Below, in pieces: positions 41,329-52,145 of a DNA stretch of 64,000 nt (the first letter of the stretch is position 1; every line of letters begins with the position of its first letter). A model generated the notes under the pieces. That model saw nothing but the letters and a program-made list of their open reading frames with translations. It had not been told where the DNA came from and did no database searches. The stretch is from Novosphingobium sp. (GTDB lineage: Bacteria; Pseudomonadota; Alphaproteobacteria; Sphingomonadales; Sphingomonadaceae), in contig JAUYQH010000005.1 of the NCBI GenBank assembly GCA_030697365.1, positions 1 to 64,000 of the forward strand, written 5' to 3'. Both the position numbers and the translations under genes were made by a program.

Positions 41329-41505
41329 CCGCGTCTTCCTGCCAATGGCGGTTGGTGGCCTGAAGTTAGTTCCGACTGTCGCCGAGGTTTACATTCGGTG
41401 GCGTCGTTAACCATAGAATCCTCAGATAACTGCGATTGGCACGGCGTTTGCGTTAGTTTGCGTAAACAGCTTGCGTAAACCGTGTTCGTCATTGGGGCCA
41501 AAACC

Positions 41506-42216
41506 ATGAACCTATTCCGTAGCCTTTCGCTGGCCTTCGCCGGGGCCGTCGCGCTCTCGTCGAGCGCCGCTTTCGCCGATGCGATCACGCTCGATTCCTC
41601 GAAGGTCGGCCAGACGGTGACCCTCAGCTTCAACGGCATGGCCGACGGCAGCACGATCGCCGGGCTGACCGGCAGCACCACGCTGAAGCTGACCAGCATC
41701 AACGGCACCAGCTACAACTTCGACTACAGCGTAACCAACACAACCAGCGACCCGGTCGATTCGCGCATTTCCAGCTTCGGCTTCGACACCAACCCCGACA
41801 TTTCGGGCGCGACCTCGACCGGAACCTACAATACCGCCGTGATCGGCGGCCAAGTGCCCAGCCCGTTCAACTCCGTCGATGTCTGTTTCAAGGCGGGTGG
41901 ATCGAAAAGCTGCTCGGGCAGCGGCGGGGTCCTCGATGGGCAGACCGGCAGCGGCACGCTCTCGCTCAACTTCGCCAGCGCGCCGTCTTCTCTGACGCTC
42001 TCCGATTTCTTCGTGCGCTATCAGTCGATCACCGGCGCGGGCTCTGTCACCTCGGCGACCGGCGCGGGCACGATCACCAGCAGCGGCAGCACCGGCGGAA
42101 CCCCGGTTCCCGAGCCGGGCATGATTGGGCTGTTCGGGATGGGCCTCATCGGGCTGGCGCTGATGCGCCGCCGCCGTGCCCCGCGCCGACGGATGCTGCA
42201 ACTCGCCGCAGCCTGA
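41506..42216 (+). CDS. PEP-CTERM sorting-domain protein
   Basis: Signal peptide MNLFRSLSLAFAGAVALSSSAAFA; C-terminus 'TPVPEPGMIGLFGMGLIGLALMRRRRAPRRR'. Confidence 0.88.
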   Translation: MNLFRSLSLAFAGAVALSSSAAFADAITLDSSKVGQTVTLSFNGMADGSTIAGLTGSTTLKLTSINGTSYNFDYSVTNTTSDPVDSRISSFGFDTNPDISGATSTGTYNTAVIGGQVPSPFNSVDVCFKAGGSKSCSGSGGVLDGQTGSGTLSLNFASAPSSLTLSDFFVRYQSITGAGSVTSATGAGTITSSGSTGGTPVPEPGMIGLFGMGLIGLALMRRRRAPRRRMLQLAAA

Positions 42217-42235
42217 AGCGGCCTAAGCAAACACG

Positions 42236-42265
42236 AGGGCTCGGCCGCTGGCCGGGCCCTTTTTC
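42236..42265 (+). terminator. Rho-independent terminator after PEP-CTERM gene
   Basis: AGGGCTCGGCC...GGCCGGGCCCTTTTT. Confidence 0.7.
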
Positions 42266-42279
42266 GTTGGTGAACCAGG

Positions 42280-43794
42280 TTAGCCCTTCTCCACCTCCGC
42301 CAGATGCGCGCGGATCGTGGGGTTGGCGGGGGCCTTGCGCGCCGCGGCGCGGAGCAGGTCGAGCGCGCGGCTGCGGTCTCCGCCGGTCTCAACCAGAAGC
42401 CAGGCTACGGTGTCCATCACCGAAGGATTGCCCGGCGCCAGCTTGAGCGCGCGCTGCGCATAGCCTAGCGCCTTGGCGCTGTTGCCCAGCTTGCTGTGGG
42501 CGAACGCCAGATTGTTGAGCACCAGCGGGTTCCTGCCGTCGGTGGCCGCAAGGATCCGCCCATACGCCGCGGCGGCGCCTTTCCAGTCGCCCTTGCGCAG
42601 CGCGCTGTCGCCGAGTGCCAGTTCGCTGCCCAGCGCCTCGGGGGTGGGAAAGCGCGCTCGATCGGCGTAGTTTGCCGCCGCCGGATCGCCGGCGGCGCGC
42701 GAGGCCCGGGCCATCAGCATAAGGATTTCCGGCGCGGCTTCGGGCTTGGCGGCAAGCGGGCGCAGCGTGGCCACCGACGCCTTGGCGTCGTCCCCGGCCA
42801 GTTGCGCCTCGGCGAGCAGCAGCGCGGTCAATGCGTGTGCCGGCGCGCGGCGGTGGAGCGGTTCGAGCCGCGCGCGCGCCTGCTCGGTCTGGCCCAGGCG
42901 GAGCTGCGCCTGCGCATAGAGCAGCATCGCGTCGTCGCGGGTGGTGAGCTGGGATTCGAGCGGCTGGAGGATGGTACGCACCTCGCGCCAGTCCTTGCGG
43001 CCCGCGGCCGCACGCGCCTGGAGATAAGCCACTGCCGGACTGCCGCCCGCGATTTCGCCGAGCGCCGCTAGCTGCGCCGCCATGTCCGTGTCGCGCCCCA
43101 GATCGCCGAGTACCGCGGCCTTGCCGGTGAGCGCCGCAAGGTTGCCGGGATAGGTGCCGGCGGCTTGATCGTAGTACTTGAGCGCTTGGGCGAGATCGCC
43201 CTTTGCGACCGCCAGCTGCGCCGCGGCAAGAAGAGGATCGAGCGTGCCCGGCCCGGCTTTCATCGCCCGCGCCGAAAGTGCCGCCGCCTGCTCCCGGTTG
43301 CCGCGACCCAACTCGAAACGACTGTAGTCGGCGAGAAGCCGGCCCATGTCGCCGCTTGCATTTTCCCCCGCCGCAAAGCTCCTGGCCGCAGCATCGACAT
43401 CGCCCAGCATGAGCTGCGCGAGAGCGCGGATGCGGTGGGCTTCGGCAGAGTCCAGGTTGGCAACCCCGTCGAGCGCCAGCTTGGCCTTGCCGCGCAGCAG
43501 CGCCGCCTCAGCGGTAAGCAGCACCATATCCGCGGGCTTGCTCACCGTCGCGGCAAGTTTGTCGAGCGCCGCCTGCGCGGCGTCCCCATCGCCTTGCGCA
43601 AGGTGGGTGCGCGCGGCGAGTTCGAGGGCCGCCGCATTTCCCGGCTCGGCCTGGAGCGCAGCGGCCAGATCGACTTGCGCGGCGCGGTAATCGTGCGCCG
43701 CATAAGCCTTGGCGGCGCGGTCGAACCGTTCCTGCGGGGTATCGCTGCAACCGGCGAGGAGCAGCGCGAGCGTGAGCGGAGTGAGCCTGATCAT
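42280..43794 (-). CDS. TPR-repeat lipoprotein (PrsT-like)
   Basis: MIRLTPLTLALLLAGCSDTPQERFDRAAKAYAAHDYRAAQVDLAAAL..., repeated TPR helices. Longer ORF-track frame to 44988 is antisense to ychF. Confidence 0.85.
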   Translation of the reverse strand: MIRLTPLTLALLLAGCSDTPQERFDRAAKAYAAHDYRAAQVDLAAALQAEPGNAAALELAARTHLAQGDGDAAQAALDKLAATVSKPADMVLLTAEAALLRGKAKLALDGVANLDSAEAHRIRALAQLMLGDVDAAARSFAAGENASGDMGRLLADYSRFELGRGNREQAAALSARAMKAGPGTLDPLLAAAQLAVAKGDLAQALKYYDQAAGTYPGNLAALTGKAAVLGDLGRDTDMAAQLAALGEIAGGSPAVAYLQARAAAGRKDWREVRTILQPLESQLTTRDDAMLLYAQAQLRLGQTEQARARLEPLHRRAPAHALTALLLAEAQLAGDDAKASVATLRPLAAKPEAAPEILMLMARASRAAGDPAAANYADRARFPTPEALGSELALGDSALRKGDWKGAAAAYGRILAATDGRNPLVLNNLAFAHSKLGNSAKALGYAQRALKLAPGNPSVMDTVAWLLVETGGDRSRALDLLRAAARKAPANPTIRAHLAEVEKG

Positions 43795-43902
43795 GCCAGC
43801 GCCAATGCCACGAATGGCTGAAATTTCGGTGAAGGCTCGCCATCGCGCGGACGGGCGGCTAAGGCGCGCGCTCGCCGGATTTGCGGCCTGACGCTGGAGT
43901 GC

Positions 43903-45006
43903 ATGATGGGTTTTCGTTGCGGGATCGTGGGCCTGCCCAATGTCGGCAAGTCGACGCTGTTCAACGCGCTGACCGAGACGCAGGCGGCGCAGGCGGCGAA
44001 CTATCCTTTCTGCACAATCGAACCCAACGTCGGCAATGTGGGCGTGCCCGATGCGCGGCTCGATACGCTGGCGAAGATCGCGGGCAGCGCCAAGATCATC
44101 CCGACCCAGCTCGGTTTCGTCGATATCGCGGGGCTGGTCCGCGGCGCGTCGAAGGGCGAAGGTCTGGGCAACCAGTTCCTTGGCAACATCCGCGAGGTGG
44201 ATGCGATCGTCCACGTCCTGCGCTGCTTCGAGAACGACGACATCCAGCATGTCGACAACAAGATCGACCCGATCTCTGACGCCGAGACGGTCGAAACCGA
44301 ACTGATGCTGTCCGATCTCGATAGCCTGGAGAAGCGCGTCCCCGCAGCACAGAAGAAGGCGGCGCAGGGCGACAAGGAGGCGAAGATCGCGGCCTCGGTG
44401 CTCGGCCAGGCACTGGATTTGCTGCGCGAAGGCAAGCCTGCCCGGCTGGTCAAGCCGCGCGACGAGGAGGAGGCGCGGGTTTTCGCCCAGGCGCAGCTGC
44501 TCACCGCCAAGCCGGTGCTCTACGTCTGCAACGTCGAGGAAGAGAGCGCCGCCGAGGGCAACGCCTTTTCCGCGCGGGTGTTCGAGAAGGCCAAAGCCGA
44601 AGCCGCCAACGCGGTGATCGTCTCCGCCGCAATCGAAAGCGAGTTGTCCGGGATGGATGCCGACGAGCGGATGGTGTTCCTCGAGGAGATGGGCCTCCAT
44701 GAAACCGGCCTCGCCCGCGTGATCCGCGCGGGCTACGACTTGCTCCACCTGATCACCTTCTTCACCGTCGGCCCCAAGGAAGCGCGCGCCTGGACCGTGC
44801 ACAAGGGCGCCAAGGCCCCCGACGCCGCGGGCGAGATCCATTCCGACATGCAACGCGGCTTCATCCGCGCCGAGACCATCGCCTACGACGACTATGTGAT
44901 GCTGGGCGGGGAAAACCCCGCCAAGGAAGCCGGCAAGTTGCGCCAGGAGGGCAAGGAATACGTGGTCCAGGATGGCGACGTTCTGCACTTCAGGTTCAAC
45001 GTCTGA
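43903..45006 (+). CDS. ychF: Redox-regulated GTPase/ATPase YchF
   Basis: 'GFRCGIVGLPNVGKSTLFNALTETQAAQAANYPFCTIEPNVG', 'LTFFTVGPKEARAWTVHKG'-type C-terminus. Confidence 0.97.
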   Translation: MMGFRCGIVGLPNVGKSTLFNALTETQAAQAANYPFCTIEPNVGNVGVPDARLDTLAKIAGSAKIIPTQLGFVDIAGLVRGASKGEGLGNQFLGNIREVDAIVHVLRCFENDDIQHVDNKIDPISDAETVETELMLSDLDSLEKRVPAAQKKAAQGDKEAKIAASVLGQALDLLREGKPARLVKPRDEEEARVFAQAQLLTAKPVLYVCNVEEESAAEGNAFSARVFEKAKAEAANAVIVSAAIESELSGMDADERMVFLEEMGLHETGLARVIRAGYDLLHLITFFTVGPKEARAWTVHKGAKAPDAAGEIHSDMQRGFIRAETIAYDDYVMLGGENPAKEAGKLRQEGKEYVVQDGDVLHFRFNV

Positions 45007-45076
45007 GCGCGCGCGCGGAACTTCCTCCTACCCTGCCGGTTCATCGGGCAGGCGAACAGGGAAGAGGAACCGCACT

Positions 45077-45913
45077 ATGGCCCGAGTGACACGGCTCGAT
45101 TGGATCGCCAAGGTCGGCTACGCCGCGCGCGGGATCGTCTATATCCTGTTTGGCTGGCTGGCGCTGTCGGCACGACGCGGCGCCGAAGAGGGCAAGGAAG
45201 GCGTGTTCGACGCCATCGAGGACATGCCGATGGGCGAGATCCTGATCCCGCTGACCGCGCTCGGGCTGCTCGCCTACGGCATCTATCGCCTGACTTGTGC
45301 GTTTCTCGACACCGAAGGCAAAGGCGATGACGCCAAGGGCCTGGCCGGGCGCGGGGCGCAGTTCGTCAGCGGCGTGATCCACCTCGCCCTGGCCTACACC
45401 GCAACCCAGTTCGTCGGCGCCGGCAACGCCGAGCCCAGCGGGGCCGACGGCGAACAAACACGCGCGGCGACGAAGACTTTGCTCGATTTCGAGTTGGGCG
45501 ATGCCGGGCTGTGGCTGGTTGCGCTCGGCTTTTTCGCAGCGGCCGGTTGGCAGGTCTACCGCGCAATCAAAGACAAGCACATGAAGCATCTCGCAGCCGC
45601 TACGCCGCCTCTCACCAAGACCATCGGCAAGATCGGGACCGTGACCCGTGGGCTCGTCTTCGCGGTGATCGGCTATTCGTTCATTCGCGCAGCCGAGACC
45701 GACAGCGCCGAGCAGGCCAAGGCCATGGGCAGCGCGGTCGCTTCGCTATACGAGATGGGCTGGGTCTATACGTTCGTTGCGATCGGGCTGATCCTGTTTG
45801 GCGTGTTCAGCCTGATCCAGGCCAAGTACCGAATTGTCCCCGCGGTCGATGTCGCCGATGCGGCCAGGTCCGGCGCTCGCGCCGGCGGTGCAAAAATTTC
45901 GTCGAAATTCTGA
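45077..45913 (+). CDS. DUF1206 membrane protein
   Basis: 'WIAKVGYAARGIVYILFGWLAL', 'GTVTRGLVFAVIGYSFIRAA'. Confidence 0.88.
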   Translation: MARVTRLDWIAKVGYAARGIVYILFGWLALSARRGAEEGKEGVFDAIEDMPMGEILIPLTALGLLAYGIYRLTCAFLDTEGKGDDAKGLAGRGAQFVSGVIHLALAYTATQFVGAGNAEPSGADGEQTRAATKTLLDFELGDAGLWLVALGFFAAAGWQVYRAIKDKHMKHLAAATPPLTKTIGKIGTVTRGLVFAVIGYSFIRAAETDSAEQAKAMGSAVASLYEMGWVYTFVAIGLILFGVFSLIQAKYRIVPAVDVADAARSGARAGGAKISSKF

Positions 45914-45917
45914 TCGC

Positions 45918-46319
45918 TCAAGCGCCGTCGAAAGCCGCGAGAATAGGGCACGGCCCTTGAGTACCGCTGACGCAATCGCGCTCCAGCCTGGCGAGCGCAT
46001 CGCGGCTGGCCTCGAGTTCGGCAATGCGCGCATCGAGCGCGGCAATCCGCTCGCGCGCCATGGTCCGAGCGGTGGCACGATCGTTATCGCGATCGAGTTC
46101 GATCAGACGGGCGATCTCGTCGAGCGTGAAGCCTGCGCGCTGCGCCGAGCGGACGAAGCGCAGCCGGCGCAAGTCGTCCTCGCCATAGTGCCGCCGACCC
46201 GGTGCCCCTCCGCTGCGCGATGGCCGCGGATCGTCGACAAGCCCGCGGCGCTGGTAAAAGCGCACCGTTTCGACGCCGACTCCGGCGCCATTGGCCAACT
46301 CGGAAATCGTCATCGCCAT
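45918..46319 (-). CDS. MerR family regulator with C-terminal cysteines
   Basis: 'MTISELANGAGVGVETVRFYQRRGLVDDPRP...FTLDEIARLIELD...LERDCVSGTQGPCPIL'. Confidence 0.92.
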   Translation of the reverse strand: MAMTISELANGAGVGVETVRFYQRRGLVDDPRPSRSGGAPGRRHYGEDDLRRLRFVRSAQRAGFTLDEIARLIELDRDNDRATARTMARERIAALDARIAELEASRDALARLERDCVSGTQGPCPILAAFDGA

Positions 46320-46325
46320 GAGGGG

Positions 46326-46357
46326 TTGACTCCGTACCGCGGTACGGAAGGTATAAC
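46326..46357 (+). promoter_or_regulatory. MerR-type promoter/operator
   Basis: TTGACT (46326-46331), 20-bp spacer with palindrome CCGTACCGCGGTACGG (46332-46347), TATAAC (46352-46357). Confidence 0.85.
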
Positions 46358-46397
46358 CCGGTCGTTGCAGACCTGACCAGCCCAGCAAGGACGGATC

Positions 46398-47135
46398 ATG
46401 AGCAAGACCGCCACTCTCCACCGCATGGTCATGCCCGACCACACCTGTCCCTACGGATTGAAGGCGCGGCACCTGCTCAAGCGGCGCGGCTACACGGTCG
46501 ATGACCGCTGGCTGAAGACCCGCGCCGAGACCGACGCATTCAAGGCCGAGCATGGGGTGATGAGCACCCCGCAAACCTTCATCGATGGCCACCGGATCGG
46601 CGGGTACGATGACTTGCGCCGCCATTTCGGGCTGAAAGTCGCCGATCCCGAGGCGACGAGCTACTGGCCGGTGCTGGCGGTGTTCGCCGCCGCGCTCGGG
46701 CTGGCGCTGGCGGCGAGCTGGGCCGCATTTGCCGCGTTGCCTGCGATGCAGGTAATCTCGTGGTTCGTGTCGTTCGCGATGGTCCTTCTGGCGATGCTCA
46801 AGTTGCAGGACGTCGACAGGTTCGCGACGATGTTCCTCAACTACGATCTGCTCGCCCGCCGGTGGGTACCCTACGCGACGTTCTATCCGTTCGCCGAGTT
46901 TACTGCCGGCGTGCTGATGACGGCGCGGATCCTGCCGTGGCTGTCGATCCCGCTGGCACTGTTCATCGGGACGGTAGGTGCGGTCTCGGTGTTCAAGGCG
47001 GTGTGGATCGACAAGCGCGAGCTCAAGTGCGCCTGCGTCGGCGGAGCAACGAAGGTCCCGCTGGGCTTCGTCTCGCTGAGCGAGAACTTGGCGATGATCG
47101 GCATGGCCGTGTGGATGTTGGCGGCGCCGATGTGA
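46398..47135 (+). CDS. Glutaredoxin/MauE-like membrane fusion protein
   Basis: Glutaredoxin-like 'VMPDHTCPYGLKARHLLKRRGYTVDDR...GVMSTPQTFIDGHRIGGYDDLRRHF' plus four TMs and 'KCACVGG'. Confidence 0.88.
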   Translation: MSKTATLHRMVMPDHTCPYGLKARHLLKRRGYTVDDRWLKTRAETDAFKAEHGVMSTPQTFIDGHRIGGYDDLRRHFGLKVADPEATSYWPVLAVFAAALGLALAASWAAFAALPAMQVISWFVSFAMVLLAMLKLQDVDRFATMFLNYDLLARRWVPYATFYPFAEFTAGVLMTARILPWLSIPLALFIGTVGAVSVFKAVWIDKRELKCACVGGATKVPLGFVSLSENLAMIGMAVWMLAAPM

Positions 47136-47191
47136 TGCCCGGCAAGGGCGAGAACATTGACGCACGCCCGCGGGCGCGCCAAGCCGCCGTC

Positions 47192-47650
47192 ATGCAGTAT
47201 TTCGAAGACATACCCGTCGGCCAGAAGCACGCCTTCGGCTGCTATGCAGTCACCCGCGAGGATGTGCTCGAGTTTGCTCGCAAGTACGATCCGCAGGCGT
47301 TCCACCTTGACGACGAGGCCGCCGCGCGGACCCATTTCGGACGGCTTTCCGCGAGTGGCTGGCACACTTGCGCGATGACCATGGCGATGCTTGTGGGCAA
47401 CCTCAAGGACCGCAGGCAGGCCGGACTGGGCTCGCCAGGGGTGGACGAACTGCGCTGGCTCAAACCCGTTTATCCTGGCGACACCTTGCGCGTGGAAACC
47501 GAGGTTTTCGAGAAGCGCCGCAGCGCCACCAGGCGCGAGATGGGCATCTTCAAGAGCCACGTCAAAGTTTTCAACCAGCACGACGAGCCGGTTCTGGCGA
47601 TGACATCGATCGGGCTGGTCGCGGTGCGCAGTCCCAACGCGCCGATCTGA
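47192..47650 (+). CDS. MaoC family dehydratase
   Basis: 'YFEDIPVGQKHAFGCYAVTREDVLEFARKYDPQAFHLDDEAAARTHFG...ASGWHTCAMTM'. Confidence 0.9.
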   Translation: MQYFEDIPVGQKHAFGCYAVTREDVLEFARKYDPQAFHLDDEAAARTHFGRLSASGWHTCAMTMAMLVGNLKDRRQAGLGSPGVDELRWLKPVYPGDTLRVETEVFEKRRSATRREMGIFKSHVKVFNQHDEPVLAMTSIGLVAVRSPNAPI

Positions 47651-47684
47651 TCAATCTCTCCCGAGCTTGCTCGGGGAGATCAGA

Positions 47685-48200
47685 TCAAGCCCCGCACTGT
47701 ACCTGCCCTTCGGCCTCATAGATTACCTGATCGAACGGATCGGTGACCACCAGATGTCCGGCCCAACGGATTTCCCCCCCGCCCTCGCCGGTCCGGGTCA
47801 GCGACAGCGCCATCTCCTTGCCGACGTAGCGTGAAACCGTGTCGAGCGGCAGCTTGGCGCTGCCCGGATCGGAAGCGAAGCGGACCGGGCGGTCATCGAT
47901 CAGGATATAGGCGACCTTGGACCGCGTCAGCAGCACCGCCCCCATGCTGCCCCCCGGCGCAAACGCGCAGCCCGCGCCGAACAAGTTGTACTTCTGGATA
48001 TCGGCGAAAAGGATCGGCTTCGGCTCGATCATCTGCGGCGGTGGCTTGGAGTTCTGCGCGGCGTTGACCTGGGCGATCGCGCGCTCCTCCGCGGCGCGCT
48101 TTTCGGCCGGGGCTTGCTCGGGGGCGCAGGCTGCCAGTAATCCCAGCAAGACCAGCCCAAGCGCGAGGCTCCTATTTTCGACCGAACAGTTTTTCGACAT
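47685..48200 (-). CDS. Hypothetical lipoprotein
   Basis: Lipobox 'LGLLAACAPEQ'; start overlaps 3' end of mutL. Confidence 0.7.
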   Translation of the reverse strand: MSKNCSVENRSLALGLVLLGLLAACAPEQAPAEKRAAEERAIAQVNAAQNSKPPPQMIEPKPILFADIQKYNLFGAGCAFAPGGSMGAVLLTRSKVAYILIDDRPVRFASDPGSAKLPLDTVSRYVGKEMALSLTRTGEGGGEIRWAGHLVVTDPFDQVIYEAEGQVQCGA

Positions 48201-49971
48201 CGTTCATCGCCAGCTTGATCCACGTCGGGCGGCCGTGGTTGCACTGACCCGAGCGCGGAGTCTGCTCCATTTCGCGCAATAACGCATTCATTTCCGCGAC
48301 GGACAGCACCCGCCCCGCACGGACCGAGCCGTGGCAGGCCATCGTAGCCAGGACAAGGTCGAGCTTTTCGCCGAGCAACAGCGTGTCGCCATTGGTCGCA
48401 AGGTCATCGGCGACATCGCGCAGCAGCGCGTGAGGGTCGCCGCCCGAGAGCGCCGCAGGGACCGCGCGGACCAGCATTGCGCCGGGGCCAAAGCGTTCGA
48501 CCGCCAGCCCGTGCCGCGCCAGCGCCTCGGCCTGCGCCTCGATCCGGTCGCAATCGGCCTCGTCGAGCTCGACCACTTCGGGCAGGAGCAGCGCCTGGCT
48601 CGCGCCGTTTCCGCCGGCCCCCGCGGCACGCAGGCGTTCGAGCACCAGCCGTTCGTGCGCGGCGTGTTGATCCACGATCACCAGCCCGTCCTCGGCCTCG
48701 GCGACGACATAGGTGTTTGCGATCTGGCCACGGGCGACGCCGAGTGGGTGCGCCACGCTGTCGGGCACGGCGGCCTCGGCGGTTTCGGCGCGGCCCGCGG
48801 GCGCGTCCATCACCGCGCTTTCATAGCCGCGCCAGACCGCCTGCGCTTCGCTCACCCGGGGGGCAGTCCAGCCGCGACCGCTGAAGATGCTGTGGCTGCG
48901 CTGGTCGGGATGCAATGGCGCACTCAGAGGCTCCGACTGCCAGGCGCGCATCGCCTCGCCAGCGGGGGCCTGAACGCTGCGCCGGTCGGCCCCGCCAAGC
49001 GCCTCGCGCAGTCCTGAGACGATCGCCCCGCGCACCCCCGCCGCATCGCGAAAGCGCACTTCGGTCTTGGCCGGATGGACGTTGACGTCGACCTCGCCGC
49101 AGGGAACCGAAACGAACAGCGCCAGCACCGCGTGGCGATCGCGCGCCAGCATGTCGGCATAGGCCCCGCGCACCGCGCCAGCGAGCAGGCGGTCCTTCAC
49201 CGGGCGCCCGTTGACAAACAGGTACTGGTGATCGGCGACCCCGCGATTGTAGGTCGGCAGCCCGGCAATCCCGGTCAGATGAAGGTCGCCGCGACGGAAA
49301 TCGATGGCCACCGCGTTGTCCGCCAGTTCGCGCGCAATCACTTCCGCGGCGCGTGCCGCCACGCCGGCACCGGGCTGCACCGCCAATGCGCGGCGGCCGT
49401 CGTGCTCGAGCGTGAATCCGACGTCGGGCCGGGCCAACGCCAGCCGCCGCACCGCATCGTGGCACGCCGCCCATTCCGAGCGCGCGCTGCGCATGAACTT
49501 GCGCCGTGCAGGGACGCGGGCGAAGATCTGCTCCACCCGGATGCGCGTGCCCGGCGGCAACGCGGCCGGGCCTTCCTCGACCACCGCGCCGTTATCGACC
49601 ACCCGCCGCCATCCTTCCGCCGCGCCGCGCGGGCGGCTTTCGAGGGTCAACCTCGCTACGCTGGCGATCGACGGCAGAGCCTCGCCGCGAAAGCCCAGCG
49701 TGGCGACGTTCTGGATGTCTTCACCGGGCAGCTTTGATGTCGCATGTCGTTCGAGCGCGAGCGCGATTTCTTCGGGAGTCATCCCGCAGCCGTCGTCGGC
49801 CACCTCGATCAGCGTCAGCCCGCCTTCGCCCAGGCGGATGGCGATGCTGCCGGCACCTGCATCCAGCGCGTTCTCGACAAGCTCTTTCAAGGCGCTTGCA
49901 GGGCGCTCAACCACTTCGCCCGCGGCGATGCGGTTGACCAGCGTTTCGGGCAAGCGACGAATGTTGGGCAT
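48172..49971 (-). CDS. mutL: DNA mismatch repair protein MutL
   Basis: 'RLPETLVNRIAAGEVVERPASALKELVENALDAG', 'VADDGCGM', 'GFRGEALPSIASV'. Confidence 0.97.
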   Translation of the reverse strand: MPNIRRLPETLVNRIAAGEVVERPASALKELVENALDAGAGSIAIRLGEGGLTLIEVADDGCGMTPEEIALALERHATSKLPGEDIQNVATLGFRGEALPSIASVARLTLESRPRGAAEGWRRVVDNGAVVEEGPAALPPGTRIRVEQIFARVPARRKFMRSARSEWAACHDAVRRLALARPDVGFTLEHDGRRALAVQPGAGVAARAAEVIARELADNAVAIDFRRGDLHLTGIAGLPTYNRGVADHQYLFVNGRPVKDRLLAGAVRGAYADMLARDRHAVLALFVSVPCGEVDVNVHPAKTEVRFRDAAGVRGAIVSGLREALGGADRRSVQAPAGEAMRAWQSEPLSAPLHPDQRSHSIFSGRGWTAPRVSEAQAVWRGYESAVMDAPAGRAETAEAAVPDSVAHPLGVARGQIANTYVVAEAEDGLVIVDQHAAHERLVLERLRAAGAGGNGASQALLLPEVVELDEADCDRIEAQAEALARHGLAVERFGPGAMLVRAVPAALSGGDPHALLRDVADDLATNGDTLLLGEKLDLVLATMACHGSVRAGRVLSVAEMNALLREMEQTPRSGQCNHGRPTWIKLAMNDVEKLFGRK

Positions 49972-50159
49972 GAGCTGTGCCAGACTAGCGACGAATTAAC
50001 GGTTTTTCGAGACGATCAGTGGGGATAACCCCCGCGATAACGACAATATTTTGGCCTTTCCCCGCTATCCCGGTTAATGAGCCGCCTTCCCCGCCCCCTT
50101 CCGGCGCAGGCCCGCCCGCAACCATATGCGGTAAGCCGCTGGACAGATTACGGATTTAA

Positions 50160-51209
<1,050 letters not shown>

Positions 51210-51254
51210 AAGCGGCCCGCGATGCCCAGGCCCGAACATTGAAGGGATAGGCGC

Positions 51255-52145
51255 ATGCCGCCGCCGAACGACCGGCGTCCGGGCTTTTCGCGCAGGGCGC
51301 AGCTGGGCATCTTCACCGGATATGTCGCCGCGATCGCGGGCGTGATTGCCGGGGTGGTGCTGATCGTGATCGCCATTGTCGACCCCGGCAGCTTCGCTTT
51401 CCTACGCCGGGGCGCCAACGAAGTCGCCGCGCCGATGGGTGCGGCCGGAAGCGCCGCGCGGACCGGATCGCGCGGGTTCTTCCAGCGCATCGGCGACTAT
51501 ATCGACGCGGGCAACACCAACGCCGCCTTGCGCCGTGAAGTGGCCGCGGCGCGTGTCCAACAGATCCGCAGCGCGGCGATGGCCGAGGAAAACCGCCGCC
51601 TCAAGGCGCTGCTCGGGGTGGCCGAGGCTAGCGGACGCCCGGTCGCCACCACCCGGCTGGTTGCCTCCAGTTCGGCAAGCACGCGGCGTTTCGCGATCAT
51701 CGGCGCGGGCAGCCGCCAGGGCGTGCAGATCCGCATGCCGGTGCGCGGGGCCAACGGCCTGGTCGGACGGGTGCTCGAAGTCGGACCCAACACCGCGCGC
51801 GTGCTGCTGGTCACCGACAGCGAGAACGTCGTCCCGGTGCGCCGGGCAAGCGATGGCGTGGCGGCGTTTTCCGAAGGCCGCGCCGACGGCCGGCTGCGGC
51901 TGCGGCTGATCAACATCGGGGTCAACCCGCTCAAACGCGGCGACGTGTTCGTGACTTCGGGCTCGGGCGGAATCTACCGCCCCGGCATCCCCGTGGCGCA
52001 AGTCGAGGAATTGCTGGCCGACGGCGCGATCGCCCGGATCGTCAGCGATCCCGCGGCCTCCGAATTCGTGATTGTCGATCCGGTGTTCCAGGAACTGCCC
52101 GATCCGGCCGCGAGCCCCACCTCAATCCCGGCCCCGGCCCCCTGA
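51255..52145 (+). CDS. mreC: Rod shape-determining protein MreC
   Basis: Synteny; TM then coiled coil then 'GANGLVGRVLEVGPNTARVLLVTDSENVVPVR'. Confidence 0.94.
   Translation: MPPPNDRRPGFSRRAQLGIFTGYVAAIAGVIAGVVLIVIAIVDPGSFAFLRRGANEVAAPMGAAGSAARTGSRGFFQRIGDYIDAGNTNAALRREVAAARVQQIRSAAMAEENRRLKALLGVAEASGRPVATTRLVASSSASTRRFAIIGAGSRQGVQIRMPVRGANGLVGRVLEVGPNTARVLLVTDSENVVPVRRASDGVAAFSEGRADGRLRLRLINIGVNPLKRGDVFVTSGSGGIYRPGIPVAQVEELLADGAIARIVSDPAASEFVIVDPVFQELPDPAASPTSIPAPAP

Noticed and set aside
43795-44988. Upstream extension of the TPR ORF to 902 aa
   Set aside because: Extension is antisense to ychF; a lipoprotein signal starts at 43794.
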